Shown: positions 43,885-52,116 of the stretch, piece after piece
Numbering within the stretch: the first letter of the stretch is position 1
Layout: every line of letters begins with the position of its first letter
NCBI RefSeq assembly: GCF_042683165.1
Contig: NZ_JBHUIZ010000005.1
Coordinates: forward strand, 1-64,000
Reading direction: 5' to 3'
Length of the DNA: 64,000 nucleotides
DNA from: Tigheibacillus halophilus
GTDB taxonomy: Bacteria > Bacillota > Bacilli > Bacillales > Amphibacillaceae
Position numbers and translations under genes: made by a program
The notes under the pieces: model-generated
Database searches by the model: none
Told to the model about the DNA's origin: nothing
The model's input: only the letters and a program-made list of their open reading frames with translations

Positions 43885-44617
43885 AGATGATTTCCTCTGC
43901 CTCTTTTGTATATGCGCCATTTTCCTGATAAATATACAATGGCGGAAGAATCTTCAAATCAGCCTTGCCGTCACGGATTCCTTCGATCAGCAATGTATTT
44001 GCTTCACGACCCTGTTTGGGGTAAACCAACCGCATACGTTTTGGCTCAATGCGGTACCTGCGCATCAATGTCATGATATCAACCAATCTTCCAGGGCGAT
44101 GGACCAAAGCGACTTTTCCCCCTGGACGGACATGCAGCTTACAGGCTTTCACGACATCTTCCAATGTGCAATACACTTCGTGGCGCGCTATGGTCAAATA
44201 TTCATTGTGGTTGTACTCTGTCGGTGCTGGTGTTTTAAAATAAGGCGGATTGCATGTGACCAAATCAAATGTGCTGTGCTGAAGAACGGGCTGCATTTTT
44301 TTCAGATCACCGCAAATCATACGGATTCTAGTATCAAGTCCGTTCCACTCCACGCTTCTTTTTGCCATATCATAAAGCCGCTCCTGGATTTCCACACCGC
44401 AAATGGAGGCATTTGTACGCTGGGAAAGCAGCAATGGAATGACACCATTGCCGGAACAGAGATCCAAAATACTGCCTCTTTTAACAGGTACAGTCGCGAA
44501 ATGTGCCAGCAGGACCGCATCCAATGAAAACGAAAAAGCAGTCGGGCTTTGAATGACTTTCATCTGTTTATTAGCGAGCAGATAGTCCATCCGCTCATCA
44601 TCACGTAAAAAAACCAT
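43874..44617 (-). CDS. yabB: tRNA1(Val) A37-type methyltransferase (YabB)
   Basis: A 247-residue class I SAM-dependent methyltransferase: motif I ILDLCSGNGVIPLLLSQ near 50-66 and the adenine-N6 catalytic motif DLVTCNPPYFK near 118-128. Family members modify A37 of tRNA-Val. AAAGGA and homology support ATG 44617 over 44635. It starts the yabB-yazA-rsmI run. Confidence 0.93.
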   Translation of the reverse strand: MVFLRDDERMDYLLANKQMKVIQSPTAFSFSLDAVLLAHFATVPVKRGSILDLCSGNGVIPLLLSQRTNASICGVEIQERLYDMAKRSVEWNGLDTRIRMICGDLKKMQPVLQHSTFDLVTCNPPYFKTPAPTEYNHNEYLTIARHEVYCTLEDVVKACKLHVRPGGKVALVHRPGRLVDIMTLMRRYRIEPKRMRLVYPKQGREANTLLIEGIRDGKADLKILPPLYIYQENGAYTKEAEEIIYGG

Positions 44618-44660
44618 GTAAGTAGTCCTTTCCAATATTTCTTTTTCGACGGTTTCCTGC

Positions 44661-44695
44661 TAAACAAAAGCTGTCCCAGTGAGCAAGGACAGCTT
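44661..44695 (-). terminator. yabA terminator
   Basis: 9-bp stem AAGCTGTCC/GGACAGCTT (44668-44676 with 44687-44695) then TTGTTT on the minus strand. Confidence 0.7.
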
Positions 44696-44700
44696 GTCTA

Positions 44701-45066
44701 TCATAATTGATTTTTTTTGCTTAAGAGTTCTAAACAGAAAATGCAATCTTCGTCCTGCCTCGGACTGCCGAATTGCAAATTGCAGATGTGGAAGCCTTCC
44801 TCATAAATTCTTGCCAGGTTATCATAACCTTCACCTGGCGGATTGCCTTTTTCAGGTTCACGGTACGATTCAACTTCATCACCAGGTATCTCATTGTCTT
44901 CCTGAAGCTGCAAACGATTTCGCAAATGATGATTTTCCATTTCCAAACGGTTGTTTTCCTCAAGCAAATCACTCAGCTTATTCTGCAAATCGCCCAGTTG
45001 TTCATAGAACTCACCTATTTGTTTTTTCATATCCATTACCTGATCAAAAATTTGTCTTTTTTTCAC
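44701..45066 (-). CDS. yabA: replication initiation control protein YabA
   Basis: Holds DnaA back by binding both DnaA and DnaN. The 121-residue protein has an N-terminal coiled coil (about 1-60; LGDLQNKLSDLLEENNRLEM) and a C-terminal zinc-binding domain with HICNLQFGSPRQDEDCIFCL. It lies 14 bp after ricT. Confidence 0.95.
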   Translation of the reverse strand: MKKRQIFDQVMDMKKQIGEFYEQLGDLQNKLSDLLEENNRLEMENHHLRNRLQLQEDNEIPGDEVESYREPEKGNPPGEGYDNLARIYEEGFHICNLQFGSPRQDEDCIFCLELLSKKNQL

Positions 45067-45080
45067 GCTTGTTCACCCTG

Positions 45081-45908
45081 TTATTTAGTGGCTTGCGTTG
45101 TTATGATACCTTCTTCAATCATCTCATCCACTGTATATTCAATTACTCGTTCCTTTTCCGCAATTTCAATCTGAATCAATTTTTCCAGAATGTTGACACC
45201 GACGACTTTTCCACTGCCATACGGTGTGTGGATTTTTTGACCTAAATCCGGCATTTCCTTTTTGGCGTCTTCATACATGTCGTTTTCATATTTCAGGCAG
45301 CACATCAAACGGCCGCACAATCCCGAAATTTTCGCCGGATTCAGAGAAAGATCCTGATCCTTAGCCATTTTAATCGATACCGGCTCAAAATCTCCTAAAA
45401 ATGTCGAACAACACAACATTCTGCCACACGGCCCAATCCCGCCAAGCATTTTTGCTTCATCACGGACGCCAATTTGGCGCAATTCGATTCTCGTTTTGAA
45501 TTCAGCTGCCAAATCTTTGACCAGATTGCGAAAATCAATGCGGCCATCTGCCGTGAAATAGAAAATGATCTTATTGCGGTCAAATGTGAATTCGACATCT
45601 ACCAGACTCATTTCAAGGCTATGTGCGCTGATTTTGTTGGAACAAATGGCGAATGCTTCTTTGGCAGACTCCTGATTTTCCAAAACAAGCCTTTTATCGG
45701 CATCATCAGCAACACGGATCACCTTCTTCAGCGGCAGGACAACATCCTCTTCATCGACCCGCTTATGCTGAATGACTACTTTCCCAAATTCTACCCCGCG
45801 TATCGTTTCAACAATCACATAGTCATCATTGCTGATATCGAAACACCCGGGATCAAAATAATATATTTTACCCGCTTTTTTAAAGCGGACACCAATCACG
45901 TCAAGCAT
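45081..45908 (-). CDS. ricT: PSP1 protein RicT (YaaT)
   Basis: 275 residues, the length of B. subtilis YaaT. It has an N-terminal region IGVRFKKAGKIYYFDPGC and the cysteine-rich PSP1 block GGIGPCGRMLCCSTFLGDFE ... GLCGRLMCCLKYENDMY. RicT with RicA and RicF forms the FeS-carrying Y-complex that steers RNase Y and influences sporulation phosphorelay, competence and biofilms. The start at 45908 overlaps nothing but follows holB's stop region closely. Confidence 0.96.
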   Translation of the reverse strand: MLDVIGVRFKKAGKIYYFDPGCFDISNDDYVIVETIRGVEFGKVVIQHKRVDEEDVVLPLKKVIRVADDADKRLVLENQESAKEAFAICSNKISAHSLEMSLVDVEFTFDRNKIIFYFTADGRIDFRNLVKDLAAEFKTRIELRQIGVRDEAKMLGGIGPCGRMLCCSTFLGDFEPVSIKMAKDQDLSLNPAKISGLCGRLMCCLKYENDMYEDAKKEMPDLGQKIHTPYGSGKVVGVNILEKLIQIEIAEKERVIEYTVDEMIEEGIITTQATK

Positions 45909-45912
45909 TTCA

Positions 45913-46902
45913 TCACCCCTGTATTTGAAGTACAAGTTGCTCCATCACCAATGTAGGGTGCACGTTCTGCTTCAGTTTCTGCTTTGCTTTTAGAGTCAGC
46001 TGCAATATAAAGATCAGCTTTTCCTGGGAAAAACGGATGGCAAGTCGATTGATTTTTTCACCATCAGGCTGAAAAAGTACCATTGATGCCGTTTTCTCCA
46101 TATGGAAATATAAAATGTCCCTAAACCCAAGCAACAGCAAATCCAGCCCCATCTCTTGCTGATCTCTATCTTTGAATAGAGATTCCCATTGGCTATGTAT
46201 GGATAAGTATGCATCATTAACACTTTCAGCAAGTGCTTCTATTAATTGTACCATTGTTTTTCTTGCTTGGGCAAACCAATCATCATCATTCAACCGAAAA
46301 GCTTCATCCATATCATTTGTCAATGTACTTACCAATGCGGCCTGGGACTCTGAGATCCCTTTATCCATAAGCTCCTGTTTGAAACGCTGTGGGTGAAGCG
46401 GCTTCAAATCGATAACCTGGCATCTTGAGCGTATGGTTGGCAAAATGGACTGGCTATTTTCAGTCAACAGAACCGCTATCGTCTGTTTGCTTGGTTCCTC
46501 TAAAAATTTCAATATCCGGTTAGCAGCATTTACGGTAAGCGTATCAGCCGCAGAAACGATATACACCTTTTTATTTGTTTCCATGCCGGAATAAGCAAAT
46601 TCTTTCTGCAAATGGGCAACTTGTTCTTTCTTAATGGTTTTGCCTTCTGGCTGGATCCAATGCACATCAGGGTGATTGTGAGAATCGATTCTTTTGCACA
46701 TATTGCATTGGTTGCAAGGCTCTATCCCCTCTGGGTACTCGCAAAAAAGTGTTTTCGCAAGTAATGTAGCGACAGCCTTTTTTCCCGTTCCACGGGCTCC
46801 TGTAATTAAATAGGCGTGAGATATGCGGTGTTTTTTAATGCTATTCGTAATAATTTTGCTTGCCAGCGGCTGAGCCTCTGCCAATTCTGCAAATGTTTTC
46901 AT
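45913..46902 (-). CDS. holB: DNA polymerase III delta-prime subunit
   Basis: Part of the clamp loader. The 329-residue AAA+ protein has a P-loop-like ITGARGTGKKAVATLL, a zinc site with CEYPEGIEPCNQCNMC, and the sensor/arginine motif TIRSRCQVIDL. ATG 46902 after AAAGGGTGG gives the same length as B. subtilis HolB; the GTG at 46911 is too close to that site. Confidence 0.96.
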   Translation of the reverse strand: MKTFAELAEAQPLASKIITNSIKKHRISHAYLITGARGTGKKAVATLLAKTLFCEYPEGIEPCNQCNMCKRIDSHNHPDVHWIQPEGKTIKKEQVAHLQKEFAYSGMETNKKVYIVSAADTLTVNAANRILKFLEEPSKQTIAVLLTENSQSILPTIRSRCQVIDLKPLHPQRFKQELMDKGISESQAALVSTLTNDMDEAFRLNDDDWFAQARKTMVQLIEALAESVNDAYLSIHSQWESLFKDRDQQEMGLDLLLLGFRDILYFHMEKTASMVLFQPDGEKINRLAIRFSQEKLIFILQLTLKAKQKLKQNVHPTLVMEQLVLQIQG

Positions 46903-47052
46903 GCCATCCACCCTTTATATTTCAAGCAGCAACTACCATTAGTATATATTCTAACAAAGTTAAAGATATTTTTGTTCATAACTGCAATATGAGCGTTCCC
47001 AGTCAGACTAAGAACGCTCAAAAAACTTGTTTCTACCTATTATAATAAATAG

Positions 47053-47493
47053 TCACATATATATATTGACCAGCAATCCTTTGATTTCACCGATAGTATC
47101 CAGCAAATCAACTGTTTTCTTTTCTTGATCCAATACATCCTCTGTCAACTTTACCAGTTTTTCATCCACTTTTTTGACGGTCGTCAAGTTACCGGCATGG
47201 CCAGACATGCTAAAGCCATAGGACTTTTGCAAATCATAGCCATTGCCAATTGCTTCTTTCAAGAATCGTTTGACCATCTGCTTGAATTTAGCTAAATCAC
47301 GGAATGAACGGAATTTAGAAAGCCTGTCTCCCTGTTCAGAAATGTCGGCAAGGAGCTTCTGCATTTCATTCTGTTGCAATTGGTGTGTCCGGGATTGTAC
47401 CATACGGTGAAATCCCTGCGTACCATCTGCAGCGGTTTTCATATTCTTCTTGGCAGTATCAAGCTGTGTTGCCATTTCCTGGGAAATTTTCAT
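47053..47493 (-). CDS. yaaR: DUF327 protein YaaR
   Basis: A 146-residue, mostly helical, charged protein with no signal peptide or membrane segment. It matches B. subtilis YaaR by position between darA and holB and by the pattern KMVQSRTHQLQ... and KRFLKEAIGNGYDLQKSYGF. Function unknown. Confidence 0.9.
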   Translation of the reverse strand: MKISQEMATQLDTAKKNMKTAADGTQGFHRMVQSRTHQLQQNEMQKLLADISEQGDRLSKFRSFRDLAKFKQMVKRFLKEAIGNGYDLQKSYGFSMSGHAGNLTTVKKVDEKLVKLTEDVLDQEKKTVDLLDTIGEIKGLLVNIYM

Positions 47494-47514
47494 CGTACGG
47501 GCTCCTTTTATACA

Positions 47515-47844
47515 CTAAAACTGAAAGAAAGATTCGATTGGCAGAATAAAAACTGTTGCACCGCCAACCTCCACTTTGACGGGTCTTGGAATATATGAGT
47601 CGGCATTGCCTCCCATTGGAGAAATAGGCGCGACCATTTGCTCGCGATGCGAACAATTATCACGGATAATATCGAGACATTCATCTACATAGGCATCCTC
47701 GCAGCCGATCATCAATGTCGTATTCCCTTCTTTTAAAAACCCGCCTGTCGAAGCCAATTTGGTCACCTTGAAATTTCCTTCTCCCAAAGCGTCCACCAAA
47801 CGGTTTGTATCTTTATCCTGTACAACTGTAATGACCAATTTCAT
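47515..47844 (-). CDS. darA: cyclic di-AMP receptor DarA (YaaQ)
   Basis: A 109-residue PII-like protein (MKLVITVVQDKDTNRLVDAL; STGGFLKEGNTTLMIGCEDA). Trimeric in relatives, it binds c-di-AMP; its target is still unclear. Its length equals B. subtilis DarA. It starts 17 bp after tmk. Confidence 0.95.
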   Translation of the reverse strand: MKLVITVVQDKDTNRLVDALGEGNFKVTKLASTGGFLKEGNTTLMIGCEDAYVDECLDIIRDNCSHREQMVAPISPMGGNADSYIPRPVKVEVGGATVFILPIESFFQF

Positions 47845-47861
47845 GGTAATCCCTCCCATTT

Positions 47862-48494
47862 TTAATGGTCCTGCAAAAAGTTTGTGATCACTTTCATTGC
47901 TTCATTTGCCACTTGTTCAAGTCTCTGACTTGCATCAATTGCCTTTATGCGCCTGGAATCTTTTTGAAGCAGCATGCGATATGCTGTATAAACTTTCTCA
48001 TGATATGCCAGATTTTCTAAATCCAAACGATTTCTTTCTCTATGTGTATTCGCTGCGATGCGTTCTAATCCCTGCTGTGGTGAAATATCAAAGAAAATCG
48101 TTATATCAGGCATCGTATCTTCAATTGCAAATTGGTTCACCATAAAGACTTCTTCCATATCCAACCCGCTTGCATAACCTTGATAAGCAAGGCTGGAATC
48201 GATAAAGCGGTCACATACCACTATTTTGCCCGCTTTAAGCGCTGGCAAAACCTTTTGCACCAGATGCTGTCTCCTTGCTGCGGCAAAAAGCAATGCCTCT
48301 GTGCGGCGGTCCATTTCCGGATGGTTTTTGTCTAACACGATATCCCTGATTTTTTCTGCAATCTCGATGCCGCCGGGTTCCCTTGTCAGCAGAACATCAT
48401 AACCCAAATTGGAAAGCTTCTCTTTTAATAAAGGCAACACTGTCGTTTTCCCAGCGCCTTCCCCGCCTTCCAATGTGATAAAATAACCGCTCAA
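47862..48494 (-). CDS. tmk: thymidylate kinase
   Basis: dTMP to dTDP for DNA synthesis. The 210-residue P-loop kinase has YFITLEGGEGAGKTTVLPLL, the DRX motif VVCDRFIDSSLAYQG and the LID RRQHLVQKVLPALK region. Homology begins at LSGYFIT, and GGAG 8 bases before a TTG at 48494 marks the start; the frame to 48551 lacks such a site. First gene of the tmk-darA-yaaR-holB-ricT-yabA run. Confidence 0.95.
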   Translation of the reverse strand: MSGYFITLEGGEGAGKTTVLPLLKEKLSNLGYDVLLTREPGGIEIAEKIRDIVLDKNHPEMDRRTEALLFAAARRQHLVQKVLPALKAGKIVVCDRFIDSSLAYQGYASGLDMEEVFMVNQFAIEDTMPDITIFFDISPQQGLERIAANTHRERNRLDLENLAYHEKVYTAYRMLLQKDSRRIKAIDASQRLEQVANEAMKVITNFLQDH

Positions 48495-48565
48495 TGTATT
48501 TTCTCCTTTTTCATGCAATGCCAGCTGCACAAACCTGTGAACAGCTATCATAAATGTTAACGTAA

Positions 48566-48660
48566 TTATTTATAGTTTGATTCATGTTCATTACTTTATT
48601 AAACATAATTTAATCCCTGTTCATTACTTTTTTATTATAATTTAATTCATATCTATTGTA
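48566..48660. repeat. imperfect 33-bp tandem repeat upstream of tmk
   Basis: The word GTTCATTACTT at 48586 recurs at 48619, within blocks ATTCATGTTCATTACTTTATTA and AATCCCTGTTCATTACTTTTTTATT that align over about 30 bases. A decayed third copy follows near 48652. The DNA is about 80% AT. It fills much of the 363-bp gap between tmk and the MerR-methyltransferase gene. Confidence 0.5.
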
Positions 48661-48806
48661 GCATGTTTCGATTGTTTTTTTAAAACATACATAAAAGAAA
48701 TTTCAACGGCCCTTTAGAAGTATGGTTATCTAAGAGCGTTTTTACCAAGTAATCGATTTTAATTCGTATTAATGGATTGATATCGTAAAGAATTTTAAAA
48801 AAACAC

Positions 48807-48837
48807 TTTACCTTCCCCCATGGTCAACGTTTATGAT
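48807..48837 (+). promoter_or_regulatory. MerR-type promoter/operator with 19-bp spacer
   Basis: TTTACC (48807-48812), 19 bp, TATGAT (48832-48837). A dyad TTTACC...GGTCAA spans the spacer. Overlong spacers with a central dyad are the hallmark of MerR-activated promoters, so the gene downstream probably controls itself. Confidence 0.7.
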
Positions 48838-48857
48838 AAAAACTGGAGGTGGTGGCA

Positions 48858-49904
48858 ATGCGTATCCTGCAAGCAGCTGAAACACTGCATACAACGGCGA
48901 AGGCCATTCGATTTTACGAGAAAGAAGGCTTGCTGACGCCTGAAAAAGATATAACAAACGGTTATCGCAATTTCAATGAGAAAAATTTGCTGCGATTAAG
49001 CACCATTCTGGCATTACGTGAAATCGATGTTCCGGTAGCTGATATCAAAAAATTGCTGGAAAATGACGACATGGATATGAATCAGTACCTGAATATCCAG
49101 CGGTCAGCTCTCTTTGAAAGGTGGCTGGCCATCAAAGATATGATCCAAACCATAGATCAAATGGTGAAACGAACAGAGGGAAAGGATTTTCAGATGCAAG
49201 ATATACATGAATTAGCGAAACAATTGAAGCATATCAAAACAAAGCGAACAGAGTGGCAAGATCGATGGAATTTCAACGATCAGGCTGATGACTATGATGA
49301 CAACATCAAAATGCAAGGATACCGTTTCAATGTGCACCAAGACTATGATAAGGCACTGCAAATGGTTACTGATTATGTGCAAATGAAAACAAATGATACC
49401 TGCCTTGATATTGGCATTGGCACAGGGAATTTGGGTGCGAAGTTCCTGCAAAAGGGCGTACATGTCATTGGAGTCGATCAAGCGGAAAATATGCTGGAAG
49501 CCTGCAAGCAAAAACACCCTGAAATTGAGGTGCGCAAGGGACATTTTCTCGCCTTGCCTGTGTTGGACCAGCAAGTTAACGCCGTTGTTTCCAGTTATGC
49601 ATTGCATCATTTACCTGATGCCGAGAAATTACTCGCCTTCGTGGAAATGGACAGGGTATTAAAAACAGGCGGTCAAATCTGTATTGCCGATCTGATGTTT
49701 GAGAATGGCCGTCACCGAAAGAAAGTCCTCGAAGCGTTCCAAGAGGCCGGTAATGAATTGGCAGTTGATGCCATAGAGGATGAATATTATGCTGACAGAT
49801 CCATTTTGGAAGATTGGCTGACCAAGCACCGCTATCATGTGGCGGCCATAACAATCAATGATATCTTATCCGTTATACACGCAGTCAAGCAGCCTGCTTT
49901 ATAA
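48858..49904 (+). CDS. MerR-family regulator fused to a SAM-dependent methyltransferase
   Basis: A 348-residue fusion. Residues 1-70 form a MerR winged helix (ILQAAETLHTTAKAIRFYEK; YRNFNEKNLLRLSTILALRE) and about 75-125 the usual dimerising helix. From about 140 a class I methyltransferase follows: motif I TCLDIGIGTGNLGAKFLQK, GVDQAENMLEACK and VVSSYALHHLPDAEKLL. MerR proteins normally carry a small ligand domain here. The methyltransferase half may sense SAM or a substrate, or be catalytic. GGAGG 8 bases before ATG 48858 sets the start. It lies in an accessory segment between tmk and csfB. I do not recognise a characterised homolog. Confidence 0.88.
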   Translation: MRILQAAETLHTTAKAIRFYEKEGLLTPEKDITNGYRNFNEKNLLRLSTILALREIDVPVADIKKLLENDDMDMNQYLNIQRSALFERWLAIKDMIQTIDQMVKRTEGKDFQMQDIHELAKQLKHIKTKRTEWQDRWNFNDQADDYDDNIKMQGYRFNVHQDYDKALQMVTDYVQMKTNDTCLDIGIGTGNLGAKFLQKGVHVIGVDQAENMLEACKQKHPEIEVRKGHFLALPVLDQQVNAVVSSYALHHLPDAEKLLAFVEMDRVLKTGGQICIADLMFENGRHRKKVLEAFQEAGNELAVDAIEDEYYADRSILEDWLTKHRYHVAAITINDILSVIHAVKQPAL

Positions 49905-50027
49905 TTGCGGCTGGCTTATCGCCCAGACAGAGGTATTCGTGTGGAGGGTAAAAAAGGGAAAACTCATCGTTTTGCATAGGAGCATTGCTTAAAATTGTTG
50001 GTGGTTAAGTAACATCATATCTCCATA

Positions 50028-50063
50028 CGAAAACCAGGCGCTGTATCAAACGCCTGGTTTTCG
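50028..50063. terminator. shared terminator of the MerR fusion and the amidase
   Basis: A 13-bp perfect stem (50028-50040 with 50051-50063) between convergent genes. Its outer pairs include AAAA/TTTT, giving a short U-run for both directions. Confidence 0.7.
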
Positions 50064-51149
50064 TCATTTAAAATAATCTTCCAGCCCTGCTGTGATACCT
50101 TTGGCAACTTGTTGTTGATAGGCCTCGGTCTGCACTTTGGCCCGCTCTTGCGGATTACTTAGGAAACCAAGTTCTATCAGCACAGCCAAATCCTTGTTAT
50201 GACGCAGCACATAGTAATCAGCTTTCCTTGCACCGCGGTCAGCAAGCCCGATATGGCGAATAAGTGCTGACTGAAGCTTTTTTGCAAGCTGTGCATCTTT
50301 CCCGCCGCTGTAATAAAAAGTGTTCAGACCAGTTATACTTGTGTTCGGGTAAGAATTGAAGTGAAGACTGATGAACGCATCCGTCTGATGAGCATTACTG
50401 ATTTGCACCCTTCTTGCCAGCGATATAAAACGATCGTCTGTCCTTGTCATGGTAACGGCAGCGCCCTGCTGATTCAAGTTCTTTGCTACTTTTTTTGCTG
50501 TACGCAATGTCAACGTTTTCTCCAGCACATCCGCCCCTTTTGTCCCAGGATCTTTTCCGCCATGACCAGGATCAATCACAAAATGATAGCCTGACAAAGG
50601 TTTCTTTTGTTTTTGGTGTTTATTCTTTTTTTCTATATTGATGGATGATGACAGCTTTCTCTCCGCGCCATCTTTCTTTTGCCATTGATCATTCCTTGAT
50701 TGCTTTGATGGGCTGACAGAGTCATTGTCATGGGTTTCATTGGATTTGCCTTCTGCTTTTTTTCCTTCCGCTTGCTTCGTTTCTTCCTTTTTTGCTTGCT
50801 TATCATTTGTATTACTTTTTGCTTTATCGGTTTTCTCCTGTATATCTTTTTTTTCCGGCTTTTTCATAGAATCTGTTTCATCATTTATTCGTGTAAGATG
50901 ATGCATGGCCACCCAGGCTTCCTGACCATTGAAAAAGGTCCTGCCCCAGCCGAAGGTTTCCGAAAAAATAGTTACAAGATCACCTTTGTACAGTTCGGAT
51001 ACTATTTCTCCCTGTGGATCAGCAGACGCCCGCACCATTAACTTTTCCGAATTCACCTGATATAATTGTCCGCTTTCGGCTTCAACTTTCGGAATAAAAA
51101 ATAGTAGGAAGGCAAAAACAGCCAAGCCGATGGCTAGTGTTTTTCTCAT
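50064..51149 (-). CDS. secreted N-acetylmuramoyl-L-alanine amidase with SH3b domain
   Basis: Cuts the bond between muramic acid and L-alanine in peptidoglycan. 361 residues: a signal peptide (1-24, cleavage after VEA), a bacterial SH3 domain (about 28-88; YQVNSEKLMVRASADPQGEI), a 100-residue Lys/Glu/Ser/Asn-rich linker, and an Amidase_3 domain (about 187-360). Zinc ligands are in FVIDPGHGGKDPGT (His), the following ADVLEKTL (Glu) and FISLHFNSY (His); VLIELGFLSN holds the catalytic Glu. It resembles YrvJ/CwlC-type autolysins. B. subtilis has no such gene at this place. Confidence 0.92.
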   Translation of the reverse strand: MRKTLAIGLAVFAFLLFFIPKVEAESGQLYQVNSEKLMVRASADPQGEIVSELYKGDLVTIFSETFGWGRTFFNGQEAWVAMHHLTRINDETDSMKKPEKKDIQEKTDKAKSNTNDKQAKKEETKQAEGKKAEGKSNETHDNDSVSPSKQSRNDQWQKKDGAERKLSSSINIEKKNKHQKQKKPLSGYHFVIDPGHGGKDPGTKGADVLEKTLTLRTAKKVAKNLNQQGAAVTMTRTDDRFISLARRVQISNAHQTDAFISLHFNSYPNTSITGLNTFYYSGGKDAQLAKKLQSALIRHIGLADRGARKADYYVLRHNKDLAVLIELGFLSNPQERAKVQTEAYQQQVAKGITAGLEDYFK

Positions 51150-51239
51150 GAAAAATTCCTCCTTGATAGAATGCTATATTGCAAGGTTTGCCAAGAAGGA
51201 AGTCTATTATACATATAGGCTAGAAAATAGTTTGTCAGT

Positions 51240-51662
51240 TTGTGTGAAAAAGTGACGGCCTTGAATAATATATTCACAAATTCTGCACCGATGGACGTTT
51301 GTCTCTTTGCTGATGAAAATTCAAAACCTGAAGACATCATGGATTGGGTGCAGCCAGATCTTTTTGTGGTTTGCAATCCAGACAAAATTGGTGAAAAATA
51401 TATAAACGGAGCACCGGATTTGGTTATAGAGGTGCTTTCTCCTTTGACAGCAAGAAATGATCGGATGATTAAGTTCAACAGTTATCTAAAGGCCGGAGTA
51501 CGGGAGTATTGGATAGTCGATCCATATAATATGTCAGTCGAGGTTTATCTTTCCAAAGAAAAAGATTTCAAGCAAACGGCTGTTTATGTAAAAGATGAAC
51601 AGCTGACAGGGCATATTCTGCCAGAGCTGCAAATTGATTTGAAAAATATATTTAAAGAATGA
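51240..51662 (+). pseudogene. N-terminally truncated Uma2/DUF820 nuclease-like gene
   Basis: A 140-residue frame whose body matches the Uma2 (DUF820) PD-(D/E)XK fold: VQPDLFVVCNPDKIGEKY, GAPDLVIEVLSPLTARND and YLKAGVREYWIVDPYNMSVE. Family members are about 180-190 residues. The first about 50 residues are missing, only a TTG could start this frame, no Shine-Dalgarno site precedes it, and stop codons lie just upstream (51216, 51228). I read it as a decayed remnant, possibly cut when the amidase gene or its promoter arrived. Function of intact members is unknown. Confidence 0.75.
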
Positions 51663-51680
51663 TTTGGCCCACCCACATAG

Positions 51681-51708
51681 GGCTATTTTTATGTCAAAAA
51701 AATAGCCT
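51681..51708 (+). terminator. hairpin after the Uma2 remnant
   Basis: GGCTATTTTT pairs with AAAAAAATAGCC and is followed by TTTG. Confidence 0.5.
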
Positions 51709-51773
51709 TTGCAACACGGCAAAGACTCGCAACTTCATATATTAATAGGGAAGGAATACAAATTGGATGGTTA

Positions 51774-51968
51774 TTATGAATATAATTTAGGCTGGCTGAT
51801 ATTTTTAAGTTTTTGCAAGTAATAGTGGTACTTTTCTTCACGTGGTTCTGTGTGAATCATATTATACTCACATTCGCAGCAAATAAACATGTTGTACAAA
51901 TGGATACCTTGCTCTTTTTTCTCCTCGCATATGCCACAGCTTTCCCATTCCAATATTGGTTTTGCCAT
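51774..51968 (-). CDS. csfB: anti-sigma-G factor CsfB (Gin)
   Basis: 64 residues, the length of B. subtilis CsfB. Two zinc pairs CGIC (near 11-14) and CCEC (near 30-33), with conserved KEQGIHLYNMFICCEC and the C-terminal LKNISQPKLYS. It binds sigma-G and sigma-E to prevent premature or misplaced activity in the forespore. GGAGG precedes the start. In B. subtilis an rRNA operon separates csfB and bofA; here they are adjacent. Confidence 0.95.
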   Translation of the reverse strand: MAKPILEWESCGICEEKKEQGIHLYNMFICCECEYNMIHTEPREEKYHYYLQKLKNISQPKLYS

Positions 51969-51987
51969 GTTCCCACCTCCATACTTC

Positions 51988-52016
51988 TATCATCTCCGAA
52001 TCTCGTAAATATATAC
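51988..52016 (-). promoter_or_regulatory. candidate sigma-F promoter of csfB
   Basis: Minus strand: GTATA (52016-52012), 14 bp, GGAGATGATA (51997-51988), near the sigma-F consensus GywTA and GGnnAnAnTR. Spacing is one short of the usual 15. Confidence 0.45.
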
Positions 52017-52116
52017 GTCTCAATCAAAAAAATTTCATAGAAAAACAAGCTGCTATGGGGACAGCTTGTTCCGGTCTCTACAGATAAGACGGCTTTGTGT
52101 GTTTCTTCCATCCATT

